This document shows positions 45,187 through 54,224 of a stretch of DNA of 64,000 nt, piece by piece. The DNA comes from Mangrovibacterium diazotrophicum. GTDB taxonomy: Bacteria > Bacteroidota > Bacteroidia > Bacteroidales > Prolixibacteraceae. Positions within the stretch are counted from its first letter, which is position 1. Every line of letters begins with the position of its first letter. The translations under genes were made by a program, and so were the position numbers. The notes under the pieces are model-generated. The model was not told the origin of the DNA and did not search any database. It was given only the letters and a program-made list of their open reading frames with translations. The stretch lies in contig NZ_RAPN01000001.1 of NCBI RefSeq assembly GCF_003610535.1, positions 868,001 to 932,000 of the forward strand. Direction: 5' to 3'.

Positions 45187-47493
45187 TTAGTGTTCATGTT
45201 TTGAGGCTCCTTGAAACAACAGCCGAATACCAATCGAAAATTGCCGTCCGAAATCGGGATAGATTGGCGATACCGTTGCATAACGTTCATCGAAAATATT
45301 CCGAACAGCGCCTCTCAGTTCCACAAAATCACCGGGTACGCGGTAATTGATGTTCAGGTCCCAATTGAAATAATTGCCAATGGAAACCTCTTCTTTCAAG
45401 AAGCGATCGGTTTTATAGTCGGAAACATATTTGCCAAACAAGTTGGCATTGAATTTCCGCGCGACATACGACAGCCCCAGGTTGGCAATAAATGGTGGCT
45501 GCTTAGCATACTTTCGGTACTGGGATTCCTCTGACTGGTAGATCAGTTTATACGACAGGTTAGTCATCAAAGACCAATGATCCCGCCACTCCGGACTGTG
45601 ATAAGTCAGCTCCGCCCCATAGGTATGCAAAGAGATGTTTTTCTGGTAATAGCGAATTTGTCCGTCATCGTCGTAATAGGCGCGATTGGTAAAATCGGAG
45701 GTATTTTGTTGCCGAAGCAGGAACAGCGTGAAAACGGTGTTTCCCCAACCGTCCGAAAAATGCTCCAGTCCCAAATCTACTCCGGTCCGATGTTCCTTTT
45801 CCAGGGAAGTTGTTGAGCCATCGTCAAGTAGCTGCAAAGCTGTTTGATCGAGCGGCAGCACTCCGGCATTTACCATCAGGTTGACATTCAAATCTGGAGA
45901 GTAGTGCCAGGAGATTCCGCTGCTCAAATTAGGCAACACCGGCTGCCACTCATTTTGAACAGCCCTGCTTTCGTCACCAAATCCCTGGTTTGGCACATAA
46001 TATTTGTAATACTCGCGAATGAGCTTCACGCCCAAGTGTACATCGGCATGTTTAAAATGGTGCTGGTCGAGCAAAGCGGCAGCATACACGTCTTTTTTTG
46101 CTTTACCGTGGGTATAATTGGCCGAACTGGCATACATACCCGCAATCCGAAGCGTGTTTTTCGGGAATAGCTGCAACGCCTGAAATACACCAATACTCAG
46201 GATTGAATCGGGCTCACTCAGCATCTGAGCCCGGATGATTGAATCACCGACAACTGCTTCATTCGTTTCCGAATCAACACCGTATTGGTAAGCATCAGGA
46301 TACAAATCCATACGATTCAGAATGTAGGCAAACTGCAATTCAGTGCTGGCTTTTTCTGAAGCGTTCCATTTCAAACGAGCTGTCAAAACGTTGTAGCGCA
46401 TGGGGTCGTATTCCCAAATTTCAGATAGTTGTTTTTCCGGTAAAACCAGGCCCTGGTAATCAACAGCCTGGGTTACAAAGCGGGTTCCGTAAGTGTAAAA
46501 GTTCTCCACATCCAGCTCCAATTTATCCTTCAAGCGGTAGTTCAGTTTCCCGTAAAAATTCCACAAATTCTCGTGACTGTGCCTCCCTGCCAGTCCGTCG
46601 GTCCGATCATTGTACAAGGAGAAAACGTAGTTCAACTGACCGACTTTTCCGCCGTGCATGACACCTGCCCGCCAACTGTTAAATGAACCATATTGAATCT
46701 CCCCGCTTGTTGTAAAACGATCGAACGTTTTCGTTTTTATGTTGACGACTCCGTTAATTCCACTGTAACCAAGTAACAGCGAATTACCGGAGCGAATCAC
46801 CTCGACTGACTCGATCATATTGGCCGGTAACATGGAGGGCGCTTCCACCCATTGGGCCATCGGACCTGCACCATTGGTCAGCAGCGAAACACCATTGATG
46901 GCATAGTCGGCCGCCACGTTCTGTCCGCGGATCATGTAATAATATTTTTTGCGTCTCCCCTGTTCCGAGGGCATCCCGTTAACCGAATATTTCAACGCTT
47001 CCCACACATTATCGGCATCCATCTGCTCAATCTCTTTGGCCGAAATCCGGGTAATCGAGCTTTGCCAGGCTTCCGGCTCTACCGTCACTTCTTTGACCGG
47101 GGAAAGCTTTGCACGCGATACAACTGACACCTCGCCAATACCAACATTCTTCGGAACCATTAAAACATGTAAGTCTGTTTGGCCGTGCTCGACTGTTCTC
47201 AGAACGGTATGGTAGCTGGTATGGACAATTTCGAGGTGAATAGGTCCTTCATCCGGCAAACTCAACTGAAAATTTCCTTTGGCATCTGCCGAAACCTGCC
47301 AATTCAATTCCGGAAGTAAGATTCGGGCAAAAGGGACCACCTCGTTTGTTATGGAATCCCTTAATTCACCACGAAGTTCGAACGACTGTCCAAAACCCGG
47401 ATTACTAAATAAACAGGCAAAAAGCAGCGGAAAAACCTTCGTCAAACTCACTCGCCACATCTCTTTCTTCTTCGTTTCCTGTTGCCGCCTCAT
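45187..47493 (-). CDS. TonB-dependent outer-membrane receptor 1 (island)
   Basis: 768 residues: signal peptide (VFPLLFACLFSNPGFG), N-terminal carboxypeptidase-regulatory-like domain (about 38-115), then a TonB-box-like IGEVSVVSRAK and plug domain (about 130-260; AADYAINGVSLLTNG, ESVEVIRSGNSLLLGYSGINGVV), and a barrel ending IRLLFQ plus a short hydrophilic tail. It lies 2 bp downstream of a binding-protein gene, so it is paired with that transporter. Substrate is inferred to be a molybdenum/tungsten oxyanion or chelate. Confidence 0.92.
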   Translation of the reverse strand: MRRQQETKKKEMWRVSLTKVFPLLFACLFSNPGFGQSFELRGELRDSITNEVVPFARILLPELNWQVSADAKGNFQLSLPDEGPIHLEIVHTSYHTVLRTVEHGQTDLHVLMVPKNVGIGEVSVVSRAKLSPVKEVTVEPEAWQSSITRISAKEIEQMDADNVWEALKYSVNGMPSEQGRRKKYYYMIRGQNVAADYAINGVSLLTNGAGPMAQWVEAPSMLPANMIESVEVIRSGNSLLLGYSGINGVVNIKTKTFDRFTTSGEIQYGSFNSWRAGVMHGGKVGQLNYVFSLYNDRTDGLAGRHSHENLWNFYGKLNYRLKDKLELDVENFYTYGTRFVTQAVDYQGLVLPEKQLSEIWEYDPMRYNVLTARLKWNASEKASTELQFAYILNRMDLYPDAYQYGVDSETNEAVVGDSIIRAQMLSEPDSILSIGVFQALQLFPKNTLRIAGMYASSANYTHGKAKKDVYAAALLDQHHFKHADVHLGVKLIREYYKYYVPNQGFGDESRAVQNEWQPVLPNLSSGISWHYSPDLNVNLMVNAGVLPLDQTALQLLDDGSTTSLEKEHRTGVDLGLEHFSDGWGNTVFTLFLLRQQNTSDFTNRAYYDDDGQIRYYQKNISLHTYGAELTYHSPEWRDHWSLMTNLSYKLIYQSEESQYRKYAKQPPFIANLGLSYVARKFNANLFGKYVSDYKTDRFLKEEVSIGNYFNWDLNINYRVPGDFVELRGAVRNIFDERYATVSPIYPDFGRQFSIGIRLLFQGASKHEH

Positions 47494-47495
47494 TC

Positions 47496-48557
47496 TCAGT
47501 TTCCTTTCAATAGGTGTGTCAACTGCTGTTTACTTAGTTCGACATGATAAAAAAGTTGGAAGTACTCCAAGAGCGCCTGATCAACATCGAAATCCAGCTG
47601 TTCCGGATAAAGCACCCGGGCCGTCCACAAAACACCTGCAATGCAGTTAGAACTGGGCGGACGGTCGAACCAGCCAAACGGAAGGGCGGGAATTTGGTAG
47701 AGCTGACTTTGATTTACAGCACTTATCCCACTCCAAAGCGGATTAGTCCGGATGTGAGTCATTGTATTCGAGTCAGTAGATTTCTTACCGCCCATTGTCA
47801 TGCCGGCAGGCATACCGGACCATACCAAAATAACATCAGGATTCCAGTTCATGACCTGTTCCATCGATACCGGTGTCATTCCATGCATACCGCCCAGCTG
47901 AATGTCGGCCACATTCGTCGCTCCCAAATAATCGATCACCTGACTATGAAAGGAATTGGATGGTTCCGTATTCAGGCCTTTCATGCCTTCGGCATAGTAA
48001 ACCCGTGGTTTTTTATCCTCGGGTATTTTGCTGAATTTACGATTCAACGAAACTATGTAGTCATCTAAAAACTGTAAAATGGGCGAAGCCTTTTCCTCGC
48101 GGTGCAGCAGTTCACCCAAAAACTGAAATGTCCGTGGATAATCGTTGAGCCGGAAATTGATCATCAGTACCGGTATTTTCAGGCGTTCCTGTAATTCATC
48201 GGGATCATCGCTGCCCGTCATATTCCCCAGGATAATGACGTCAGGCTTTTGCTTCAGTATTTCCTCATCCGAGTTCCGCGAATAAACCTTGCCGCTCATG
48301 TAAGCAGGCGAAATATATTGCTTAGCAAGCTCTCCCACCGGGAAGGTATAGTTGCACAACAAATCCGGATCAAGAGCAAACACAATCAGCGAAGCAAAAC
48401 GATCGGTAAAAACGCTCTCCACATTTTCCGGAACTTCAACAGCACGTCCCTGCATATCCGTTACTATACGACTGCCAGCAGCCTGCACCTGTAGTGCAGA
48501 ACAAAACAGCAATAGTGCCCAAAGCAGTTGACTTAATCTATTCATGATATCTTTCAT
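47496..48557 (-). CDS. Periplasmic metal/chelate-binding protein 1 (BtuF/FecB/MolA-type)
   Basis: 353 residues from the ATG at 48557 (MKDIMNRLSQ; another ATG four codons later is possible); the longer frame upstream lacks a signal-like start. The signal peptide LLWALLLFCSALQVQA is followed by RIVTDMQGRAVEVPENVES, the class III binding-protein start. Late in the protein is LPFGWFDRPPSSNCIAGVLW, a motif also present in the second binding protein of this island, which implies a similar ligand. Partner of the permease at 51.6 kb and the ATPase at 50.8 kb. Confidence 0.88.
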   Translation of the reverse strand: MKDIMNRLSQLLWALLLFCSALQVQAAGSRIVTDMQGRAVEVPENVESVFTDRFASLIVFALDPDLLCNYTFPVGELAKQYISPAYMSGKVYSRNSDEEILKQKPDVIILGNMTGSDDPDELQERLKIPVLMINFRLNDYPRTFQFLGELLHREEKASPILQFLDDYIVSLNRKFSKIPEDKKPRVYYAEGMKGLNTEPSNSFHSQVIDYLGATNVADIQLGGMHGMTPVSMEQVMNWNPDVILVWSGMPAGMTMGGKKSTDSNTMTHIRTNPLWSGISAVNQSQLYQIPALPFGWFDRPPSSNCIAGVLWTARVLYPEQLDFDVDQALLEYFQLFYHVELSKQQLTHLLKGN

Positions 48558-48609
48558 TTCTGATTTCTTGTTTAATTTGATTTTAAAATGGAGCGATTCG
48601 CTTCGACTA

Positions 48610-49389
48610 CTATTCGGGCATGGACCAGACATACAGATCGTGCAGGCGCACACTCCGATCGCTCTGTTCCCCGTCGTTCACACCGGTTCCCAGCTCGCTA
48701 ATAGCCGGTGTAAACTTCAATTGTACATTTTCAGCATTGAGCTCAACAATGAATATCTCGCCCTCCAGGCAATCGATAGGCTGATAGTCGCCAACGCGCA
48801 CAAACGAATCGTCACCATCGGCTTTCTTCCAAAGCGATATGCCGCCAACATATTCAGTATCGCCGCCGTAGGAAACGCTGAACGCGACCTTGCTGATGGA
48901 AGGTAATTCAGACAAGATGAACTGAGCATCGGAATTATGGCCACCACACTCGTAAAAGATTTCGCTTTGCAGTGCCACATAACCCAGGCTCACTTCGGAA
49001 TCGGCTGTAGAACTGCCAGCTTTATTGCCGCAAACGGGATTCACCGCATAATCCATCAAGGTGTAACTAACACTAAAACCGTTGTATTCATAGACAACCG
49101 GTACTCCGGGCTGGTACATAATTACGGAAGTAATCATCAGGTCGGTCTCACAATTGTTAAACTGCTGGTTGATGTAGCCATCTCGATCCCAATTCTGAAA
49201 ATTCTCGTGAAAAGCCAGCGTACCATCGACCGGATAATTGTCTAGGTTAAGCGACACCTCTGAGTCCTCACTATCCGCCTCGGCGACTTCATCTCTGAAG
49301 CGGTAGTTGCTTTCTTTCTCGCAAGCGGGAAAGAAAGCGAACATACCAGCCAGAGCGATTATGAAACGTAAAAAGATTTTACTATTCAT
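48610..49389 (-). CDS. Unknown lipoprotein, single copy of a domain repeated in the next gene
   Basis: 259 residues from the ATG at 49389; MNSKIFLRF leads to a lipobox FFPAC (Cys23). The remainder is one domain of about 190 residues with the pattern YTLMDYAVNPVCGNKAG, then LGYVAL, LPSISKVAFSV, LWKKADGDDSF, NVQLKFT and a C-terminal RLHDLYVWS. The same pattern occurs twice in the neighbouring lipoprotein. No family recognised. Position between receptor/binding-protein genes and the ATPase suggests a surface or periplasmic ligand-capture role. Confidence 0.75.
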   Translation of the reverse strand: MNSKIFLRFIIALAGMFAFFPACEKESNYRFRDEVAEADSEDSEVSLNLDNYPVDGTLAFHENFQNWDRDGYINQQFNNCETDLMITSVIMYQPGVPVVYEYNGFSVSYTLMDYAVNPVCGNKAGSSTADSEVSLGYVALQSEIFYECGGHNSDAQFILSELPSISKVAFSVSYGGDTEYVGGISLWKKADGDDSFVRVGDYQPIDCLEGEIFIVELNAENVQLKFTPAISELGTGVNDGEQSDRSVRLHDLYVWSMPE

Positions 49390-49412
49390 GTTAAACGGAT
49401 TTCGATGTGACC

Positions 49413-50720
49413 TTATTCGCTCCAAATGCGAACGCCATACAATTTTGGGGTAGTTGAATAAGCGCCGTCTCCCTGGTAAGTGGTGAATTTAAACGACACA
49501 TTCTCCTGGTTGACATAGAAACGGAAGTACTTACCGATACCTGCATAGCGTGTCACCGTTATATCCTGAAATAACTCGTAATCGCCACCTTCAACCGACT
49601 TCCATACCAGGTAACGACCACTCATCCCTGTTACAGCCATCCAGAATTCGAGCAGAGAAACTGAAGGAAGAGATGAAATGGTTACGGAGGCATCAATCTC
49701 AGTATTAGCATAGCTATCTTTATTGATCGGCAGTTCGATATAGCCGGTGGTCAGCTGGTAAACCAGCGTTGTATCACCATGGTGGTTGTAGCAATCCGGA
49801 TTTACCGCTCCATCGTGTATGGTATAGGTAACCGGCACCCCTGAGATGTAGGTAATCGTCGTGTCGTACTCGACAGTTCCGGTAGAGGCCAGCGGTACAT
49901 ATTGGGTTCCGGTTTTGTTGTTTTCAACACCCGGTACCGGTAGCTCATAGCCTTGCAGCGCCCAGCTTCCGAAGAACTCGTTTACATACAACTGCGCATC
50001 ATCCGAAACGCCCGATGTCCAAATCTTCAGGTCATGCATCCTGATGGCTCCATTATCGGCATCTTCCGATACAAACTTCAGTGATACGTTGCTTTCGTCA
50101 ATTGCAACCGAATAAAATTCACCTGTCTCAATACTCTCAGGCATGTAGATACCCACCAGTTCGTAGCTGCCGCCATCGACCGATTTGTACAAAGACAGGC
50201 CGGTTCCTGCTTCATCCAGGACAGTAAGTGAAAACTGGACAACCGATGCGGTTTTGATGTCCTGCAGTTCTACCGTAGGTGTAACCTCCCCGCTGCGGGT
50301 AGCTATGGCTGGGAATAGCACAAATCCACCGGTAATAGCATCGCCGTCTTCTGTTGTTCCCGAACCATCGAAACAAGTTGTGCTTACCGCAACATCGGTA
50401 TAATCAATCAACACAGTATCATTATTCACCCCATTGTAATAAATCTCCTCCCAGCTGATCGCTTCTGTTACTGCAAGCATATCAGCAGCGTCACAGCCAT
50501 CGGACTCTTCAGAAAAGCCAACCTGCAAGGTCGACTTCGAGGGCCACTCGCCAGACGACTGGAAATCTTTATCTACTTTCAACGCGGCGCCAACAGGCAC
50601 CTCTGCATGGGTTAGATCCTTCTCTTCTTCGGTGTTGTTGTTATCATCCTGACAAGCCACAAGACTCACAGTTAAAGCAATAAGCGACAAAAAGGTAATC
50701 CGTAAATTTTTGTTTTTCAT
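49413..50720 (-). CDS. Unknown lipoprotein with two tandem copies of the island-specific domain
   Basis: 435 residues from the ATG at 50720, with lipobox VSLVAC (Cys23). Two domains are seen, about 45-230 and 240-435. Shared elements: a Cys followed by a Gly-rich turn (STTCFDGSG; NPDCYNHHG), GYIELP/GGFVLFP, a block ending SLLEFW/SVVQFSL, then LYKSVDGGSYEL / VWKSVEGGDYEL, NVSLKF / NVSFKF, and DLKIWTS / GVRIWSE at the end. The second copy is close to the domain of the adjacent lipoprotein. Beta-rich by composition. Not recognised; it may bind the island's substrate at the cell surface. Confidence 0.75.
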   Translation of the reverse strand: MKNKNLRITFLSLIALTVSLVACQDDNNNTEEEKDLTHAEVPVGAALKVDKDFQSSGEWPSKSTLQVGFSEESDGCDAADMLAVTEAISWEEIYYNGVNNDTVLIDYTDVAVSTTCFDGSGTTEDGDAITGGFVLFPAIATRSGEVTPTVELQDIKTASVVQFSLTVLDEAGTGLSLYKSVDGGSYELVGIYMPESIETGEFYSVAIDESNVSLKFVSEDADNGAIRMHDLKIWTSGVSDDAQLYVNEFFGSWALQGYELPVPGVENNKTGTQYVPLASTGTVEYDTTITYISGVPVTYTIHDGAVNPDCYNHHGDTTLVYQLTTGYIELPINKDSYANTEIDASVTISSLPSVSLLEFWMAVTGMSGRYLVWKSVEGGDYELFQDITVTRYAGIGKYFRFYVNQENVSFKFTTYQGDGAYSTTPKLYGVRIWSE

Positions 50721-50776
50721 GTTGTTTTCTTTTTGGTTTTTTATTTGTTTTTGTACCGGCGAATCCATCTAATCCG

Positions 50777-51553
50777 TCACAACGCCACACAGACCCGGCG
50801 AACCAGGCCATCTTTGGTGCGGGCCTCAACCAATTCGATATCGGTACTGTATATTTCTGAGATCATTTGAGAATTTAATACCTGGATCGGGTTCCCCGCT
50901 TTTCGGACTTTACCGTTTCGCAGCAGCACAACCTGATCGGCATAATTCAATGCCTGCTCCGGATTATGGGTATTTATAATGACCCCGTAACCTTCGTCCC
51001 TAAGACAGGACGCCATTTTCATCACGGTTAGTTGATTCCCCAAATCCAAATTCGACGTTGGTTCATCCATTGTGATGTATTGGGGCTGTTGCGCAAGAGC
51101 GCGGGCAATGAGTACTAATTGTTGCTCTCCGCCACTCAAACTTGCGAACTGCCGGTGACGCAGACGTTCAATCTGCAGCTGTTGCAGTGCCTTTAGTGCA
51201 ATGATTTTATTTTTTTTTCCTGGAACATGCCAAAAGCTTTCCGTGGCCGAATACTGCCCCATCAATACCACTTCGAAAACGGTGAAGGGAAATGGCGTAC
51301 CATGCGCTTGAGGCACATAGCTCATTAATCTTGACAACGATTTGGGTGAATAGCTTTTTAAGGGTTTACCTTCCAGATAAATATCGCCTTTCAACGGAGG
51401 GAGCATTCCCAACAATGTTTTAAAAAGTGTTGTTTTCCCTGTTCCGTTTTTCCCCAACAAACAAGTCATTTTTCCTGCCTCTATCTGGAGGTTCACATCC
51501 TCCAGAACTAGCTTTTGCCCATAGCCGCACGACAAATTGGTTAGTTGAATCAT
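50777..51553 (-). CDS. ABC transporter ATP-binding protein (FecE/BtuD/MolC-type)
   Basis: 258 residues. Walker [10 protein letters not shown] (34-42), signature LSGGEQQL, Walker [13 protein letters not shown] and a switch His (NTHNPEQAL). It belongs to the family energising class II (BtuCD-like) importers of siderophores, cobalamin, haem and, as in MolBC of Haemophilus influenzae, molybdate/tungstate. It is 6 bp after the permease gene. Confidence 0.92.
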   Translation of the reverse strand: MIQLTNLSCGYGQKLVLEDVNLQIEAGKMTCLLGKNGTGKTTLFKTLLGMLPPLKGDIYLEGKPLKSYSPKSLSRLMSYVPQAHGTPFPFTVFEVVLMGQYSATESFWHVPGKKNKIIALKALQQLQIERLRHRQFASLSGGEQQLVLIARALAQQPQYITMDEPTSNLDLGNQLTVMKMASCLRDEGYGVIINTHNPEQALNYADQVVLLRNGKVRKAGNPIQVLNSQMISEIYSTDIELVEARTKDGLVRRVCVAL

Positions 51554-51559
51554 AATCGT

Positions 51560-52573
51560 CTATTTTTTGCTGGTTTTTAAAAGAATAAAAATGAAGAAGG
51601 GAGCTCCGATAAGCGAAGTGGTAATTCCCAACGGAATTTCCATGCTCGTTACCGTCCTCGAAAAATCGTCGACCAACATCAGGAAGGCTCCACCCGAAAA
51701 GAAAGATGCCGGCAACAGGTAGCTGTTTTTCGGACCAATAAGCATCCGTGAAATATGGGGAACCAACAACCCGATCCAACCGATAATACCACTCAGGCAC
51801 ACTGCAGCGGCAGTCATCAATGTTGCCACCACAATTACCAGAAAACGCAGATATTCCACATGAACTCCCATCGAACGAGCTTCGTCATCGCCAAATGAAA
51901 GCAGATCGAGTTTCCAGCCCGAAATTGTTAGTATAAAACCTCCGCACAATGCGACCACCGCCAGAAATTTTAGTTCGCTCAGCTCAATTCCGGCCAGTCC
52001 ACCCATCAGCCAATACACAATAGAGGGCAATGTGTCATAGGGATCAGCAATGTATTTCAACAAGGAAACCAAGGCTGTAAAAATGGCCCCCACAACCATC
52101 CCTGACAGGATTAATGTTAGGTACTTATTATGACCGCGTCCGGTAGAAAGACTGATGAGGTAGACAATAACGATTGCCCCTACTCCGCTCAAGAATGAAA
52201 AAGTTTGCACCCAAAAAGAACTCAATGCCATTAAAATGGCCAATGCTGCGCCAAAGCCTGCTGCCGACGAAACACCGAGAATCGAAGGCGAAACCATGGG
52301 ATTCCGAAACAGCCCCTGGTAAGCAGCGCCGGTTAACGAGAGAGTTCCGCCAATTAAAAAGGCTGCCAGAATCCGGGGCAGGCGAATATGGAGGATAATG
52401 GTGGCTGCCTGGGGCGAAACAACAGCATCGGGATCGAAAAACGAGCGAAGAAGCTGCGCAAAATCGTTCCAGGCCAGCGGAAAGCGACCGAGAAACAAGG
52501 AAGTCACCGCCACTGCCAGGCAAAACAGCGGTAAAAGAATAAAAGTGTATAGTTTTCTGCTTTTTGAGCTCAT
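51560..52573 (-). CDS. FecCD-type ABC transporter permease (MolB-like by context)
   Basis: 337 residues with about 10 membrane helices and the FecCD family blocks RLPRILAAFLIGGTLSLTGAAYQ, NPMVSPSILGVSSAAGFGA and GWIGLLVPHISRMLIG. A single permease serves both binding proteins of the island. Family members transport many chelates; the adjacent Mop and ModD genes are the reason to favour molybdate/tungstate. Confidence 0.93.
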   Translation of the reverse strand: MSSKSRKLYTFILLPLFCLAVAVTSLFLGRFPLAWNDFAQLLRSFFDPDAVVSPQAATIILHIRLPRILAAFLIGGTLSLTGAAYQGLFRNPMVSPSILGVSSAAGFGAALAILMALSSFWVQTFSFLSGVGAIVIVYLISLSTGRGHNKYLTLILSGMVVGAIFTALVSLLKYIADPYDTLPSIVYWLMGGLAGIELSELKFLAVVALCGGFILTISGWKLDLLSFGDDEARSMGVHVEYLRFLVIVVATLMTAAAVCLSGIIGWIGLLVPHISRMLIGPKNSYLLPASFFSGGAFLMLVDDFSRTVTSMEIPLGITTSLIGAPFFIFILLKTSKK

Positions 52574-52742
52574 TATAAATCTTGATTACTTTCGAATGTT
52601 CCGTTATCTTTTATTAGAATATCGATAGACATAGGTATCTCATGCCGAGCACTAAAAATTGTCGGCGAATCGCTAAAATTCGTTTTAAACAGAGTAGCGC
52701 ACTCTCTGTGCAACTACCCTGTAAAATCAACTAACTAACTTT

Positions 52743-53159
52743 CTAATCTATGCCAATAATTACTGATGAAGCTTTTATGATCGCAGAGGCTTCCTGTCCC
52801 ACCTTTAGTTCCAGTATTTCGACCGAAGCTTTGGTAATAACAGAAGTAACAAAGCAGGCATTTCCCAAATCAATGGTCACCTGCGTATTTACTGCCCCAT
52901 CTTTAATTTCACTGATTTTTCCTGTCAGCACATTGCGGGCGCTGATTTTCACTTCGCCAACGCCAATCATCACGTTCGATGCTTTGACAAAGGCCGTTAC
53001 TTCAGAACCAACTGTTACGCCCAGACTTTTTACGGCATCGTTGGTGATAATCGCGGCTATTTTCGAACTCCCAAAGTCAATGTCAACTTCAGAATTAACC
53101 ACTCCTTCTGCAATAGCAGAGACTTTTCCTTTCAATTGATTTCTTGTACTAATTTTCAT
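52743..53159 (-). CDS. Tandem Mop-domain molybdate/tungstate-binding protein (molbindin)
   Basis: 138 residues made of two Mop domains (about 1-68 and 70-138), each with the pattern S-x-RN-x-L-x-GK(V/I)S-x-I ([26 protein letters not shown]), VN-x-(E/Q)V-x-IDxG, and the closing KASNVMIG / KASSVIIG. Cytoplasmic Mop proteins bind molybdate or tungstate at subunit interfaces and act in storage or homeostasis. There is no signal peptide. It lies between the second binding protein and the permease and gives the clearest substrate hint in the island. Confidence 0.93.
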   Translation of the reverse strand: MKISTRNQLKGKVSAIAEGVVNSEVDIDFGSSKIAAIITNDAVKSLGVTVGSEVTAFVKASNVMIGVGEVKISARNVLTGKISEIKDGAVNTQVTIDLGNACFVTSVITKASVEILELKVGQEASAIIKASSVIIGID

Positions 53160-53198
53160 GTTTATCGTTTTTATATAATAAAGACTCTGATTAAGAAT

Positions 53199-54224
53199 TT
53201 ACATCATCTCTGTCAGTTCGGTGTCCTTCAGGTCGTATTGATAGAAGAGGCGATAGAATAACTTAATATCTGCTTTGGCCTGTTCTGGCGAATAGTCGTA
53301 AAACAGTTCGCTCAACCAGATCAGCCCGCAAATCCGATTCACTGTAGGCGGATGGTCGAACCAACCATACGGTTCGCCGGGCACCACATAAACTTTTTTT
53401 GTTTGAACCGCCTTGATGGATTTCCAGGCGGGGTTGCTAAGGATACGCTCGGCCGGATTGCTGTCGCCCTTAAAAGCAGTAGCAAAAATGTAGTCCGGAT
53501 TCCAGGCGATAATCTGCTCGAGATTCACCTGCGCATGCCCACCTGATGGCAACGGGATTTTCGCGGCAATCGGAACCGCCAGGTAGTCGAGTACTTCGGT
53601 ATGTCGCGAGCCACTTGGGTCAGTCATCAAACCATCGGCACCTAATGTATAGTAGACGGAAACATCCGAAAGCGACTTCCTGCCCTTCAACTCATTCACT
53701 TGTTGATACACCCGCTGCAGGTAGCTGATGAGCGGCTCGCAGGCAGCGTCAGCCTGAAGCAGTTCGGCTAAAAAGCGGTAGGTTTCGTCCAGCTTATCCA
53801 GGCTGAGGTCAACAACTACCACCGGAATTCCCGCTTTGCTCTGCAGCTTGTCAAATTTCTCCAGGGGATCTTCCGGCAAAAACGCGCCGGCAATAATCAG
53901 ATCAGGCTGAAAGCTCAATACATTCTCCAGATTTTTAATATCTACGGTCGGCAACTGCTTGTACTCCTCCGACAAATAAGGCAGGAACCTGGTTCCGGAA
54001 ATCATTCCCTTGGCCAGCAATTTCGATCCGGCACATGGGAAAACTAAAATCGATGTTTTAGCATCATAAGGAACCAATCGCTTCGGACTTGCCGGGACAT
54101 CAACTTTGCGTCCGGCCATATCAGTTAGCTTCGTTGGGAAAACAAACAGCGGCAGAACCAATAGTACAAGCAGGATCACTATTTTCAGTTTTCTGAAGCA
54201 AATTTTAGAGGTCATTGTTTTCAT
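53199..54224 (-). CDS. Periplasmic metal/chelate-binding protein 2 (BtuF/FecB/MolA-type)
   Basis: 341 residues from the ATG at 54224, with an uncleaved or signal-like hydrophobic start (KIVILLVLLVLPLFVFP). LTDMAGRKVDVPASPKRLVP is the class III binding-protein start; WNPDYIFATAF and EPYGWFDHPPTVNRICGLIW match the first binding protein. Its start lies 20 bp inside the upstream gene. Having two binding proteins with one permease suggests two chemical forms of one ligand type. Confidence 0.88.
   Translation of the reverse strand: MKTMTSKICFRKLKIVILLVLLVLPLFVFPTKLTDMAGRKVDVPASPKRLVPYDAKTSILVFPCAGSKLLAKGMISGTRFLPYLSEEYKQLPTVDIKNLENVLSFQPDLIIAGAFLPEDPLEKFDKLQSKAGIPVVVVDLSLDKLDETYRFLAELLQADAACEPLISYLQRVYQQVNELKGRKSLSDVSVYYTLGADGLMTDPSGSRHTEVLDYLAVPIAAKIPLPSGGHAQVNLEQIIAWNPDYIFATAFKGDSNPAERILSNPAWKSIKAVQTKKVYVVPGEPYGWFDHPPTVNRICGLIWLSELFYDYSPEQAKADIKLFYRLFYQYDLKDTELTEMM

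Noticed and set aside
50777-52573. Permease and ATPase as a cobalamin (BtuCD) importer because of the nearby cobalamin operon
   Set aside because: No B12 box lies before the island, and Mop and ModD genes are inside it. Kept as an alternative only.
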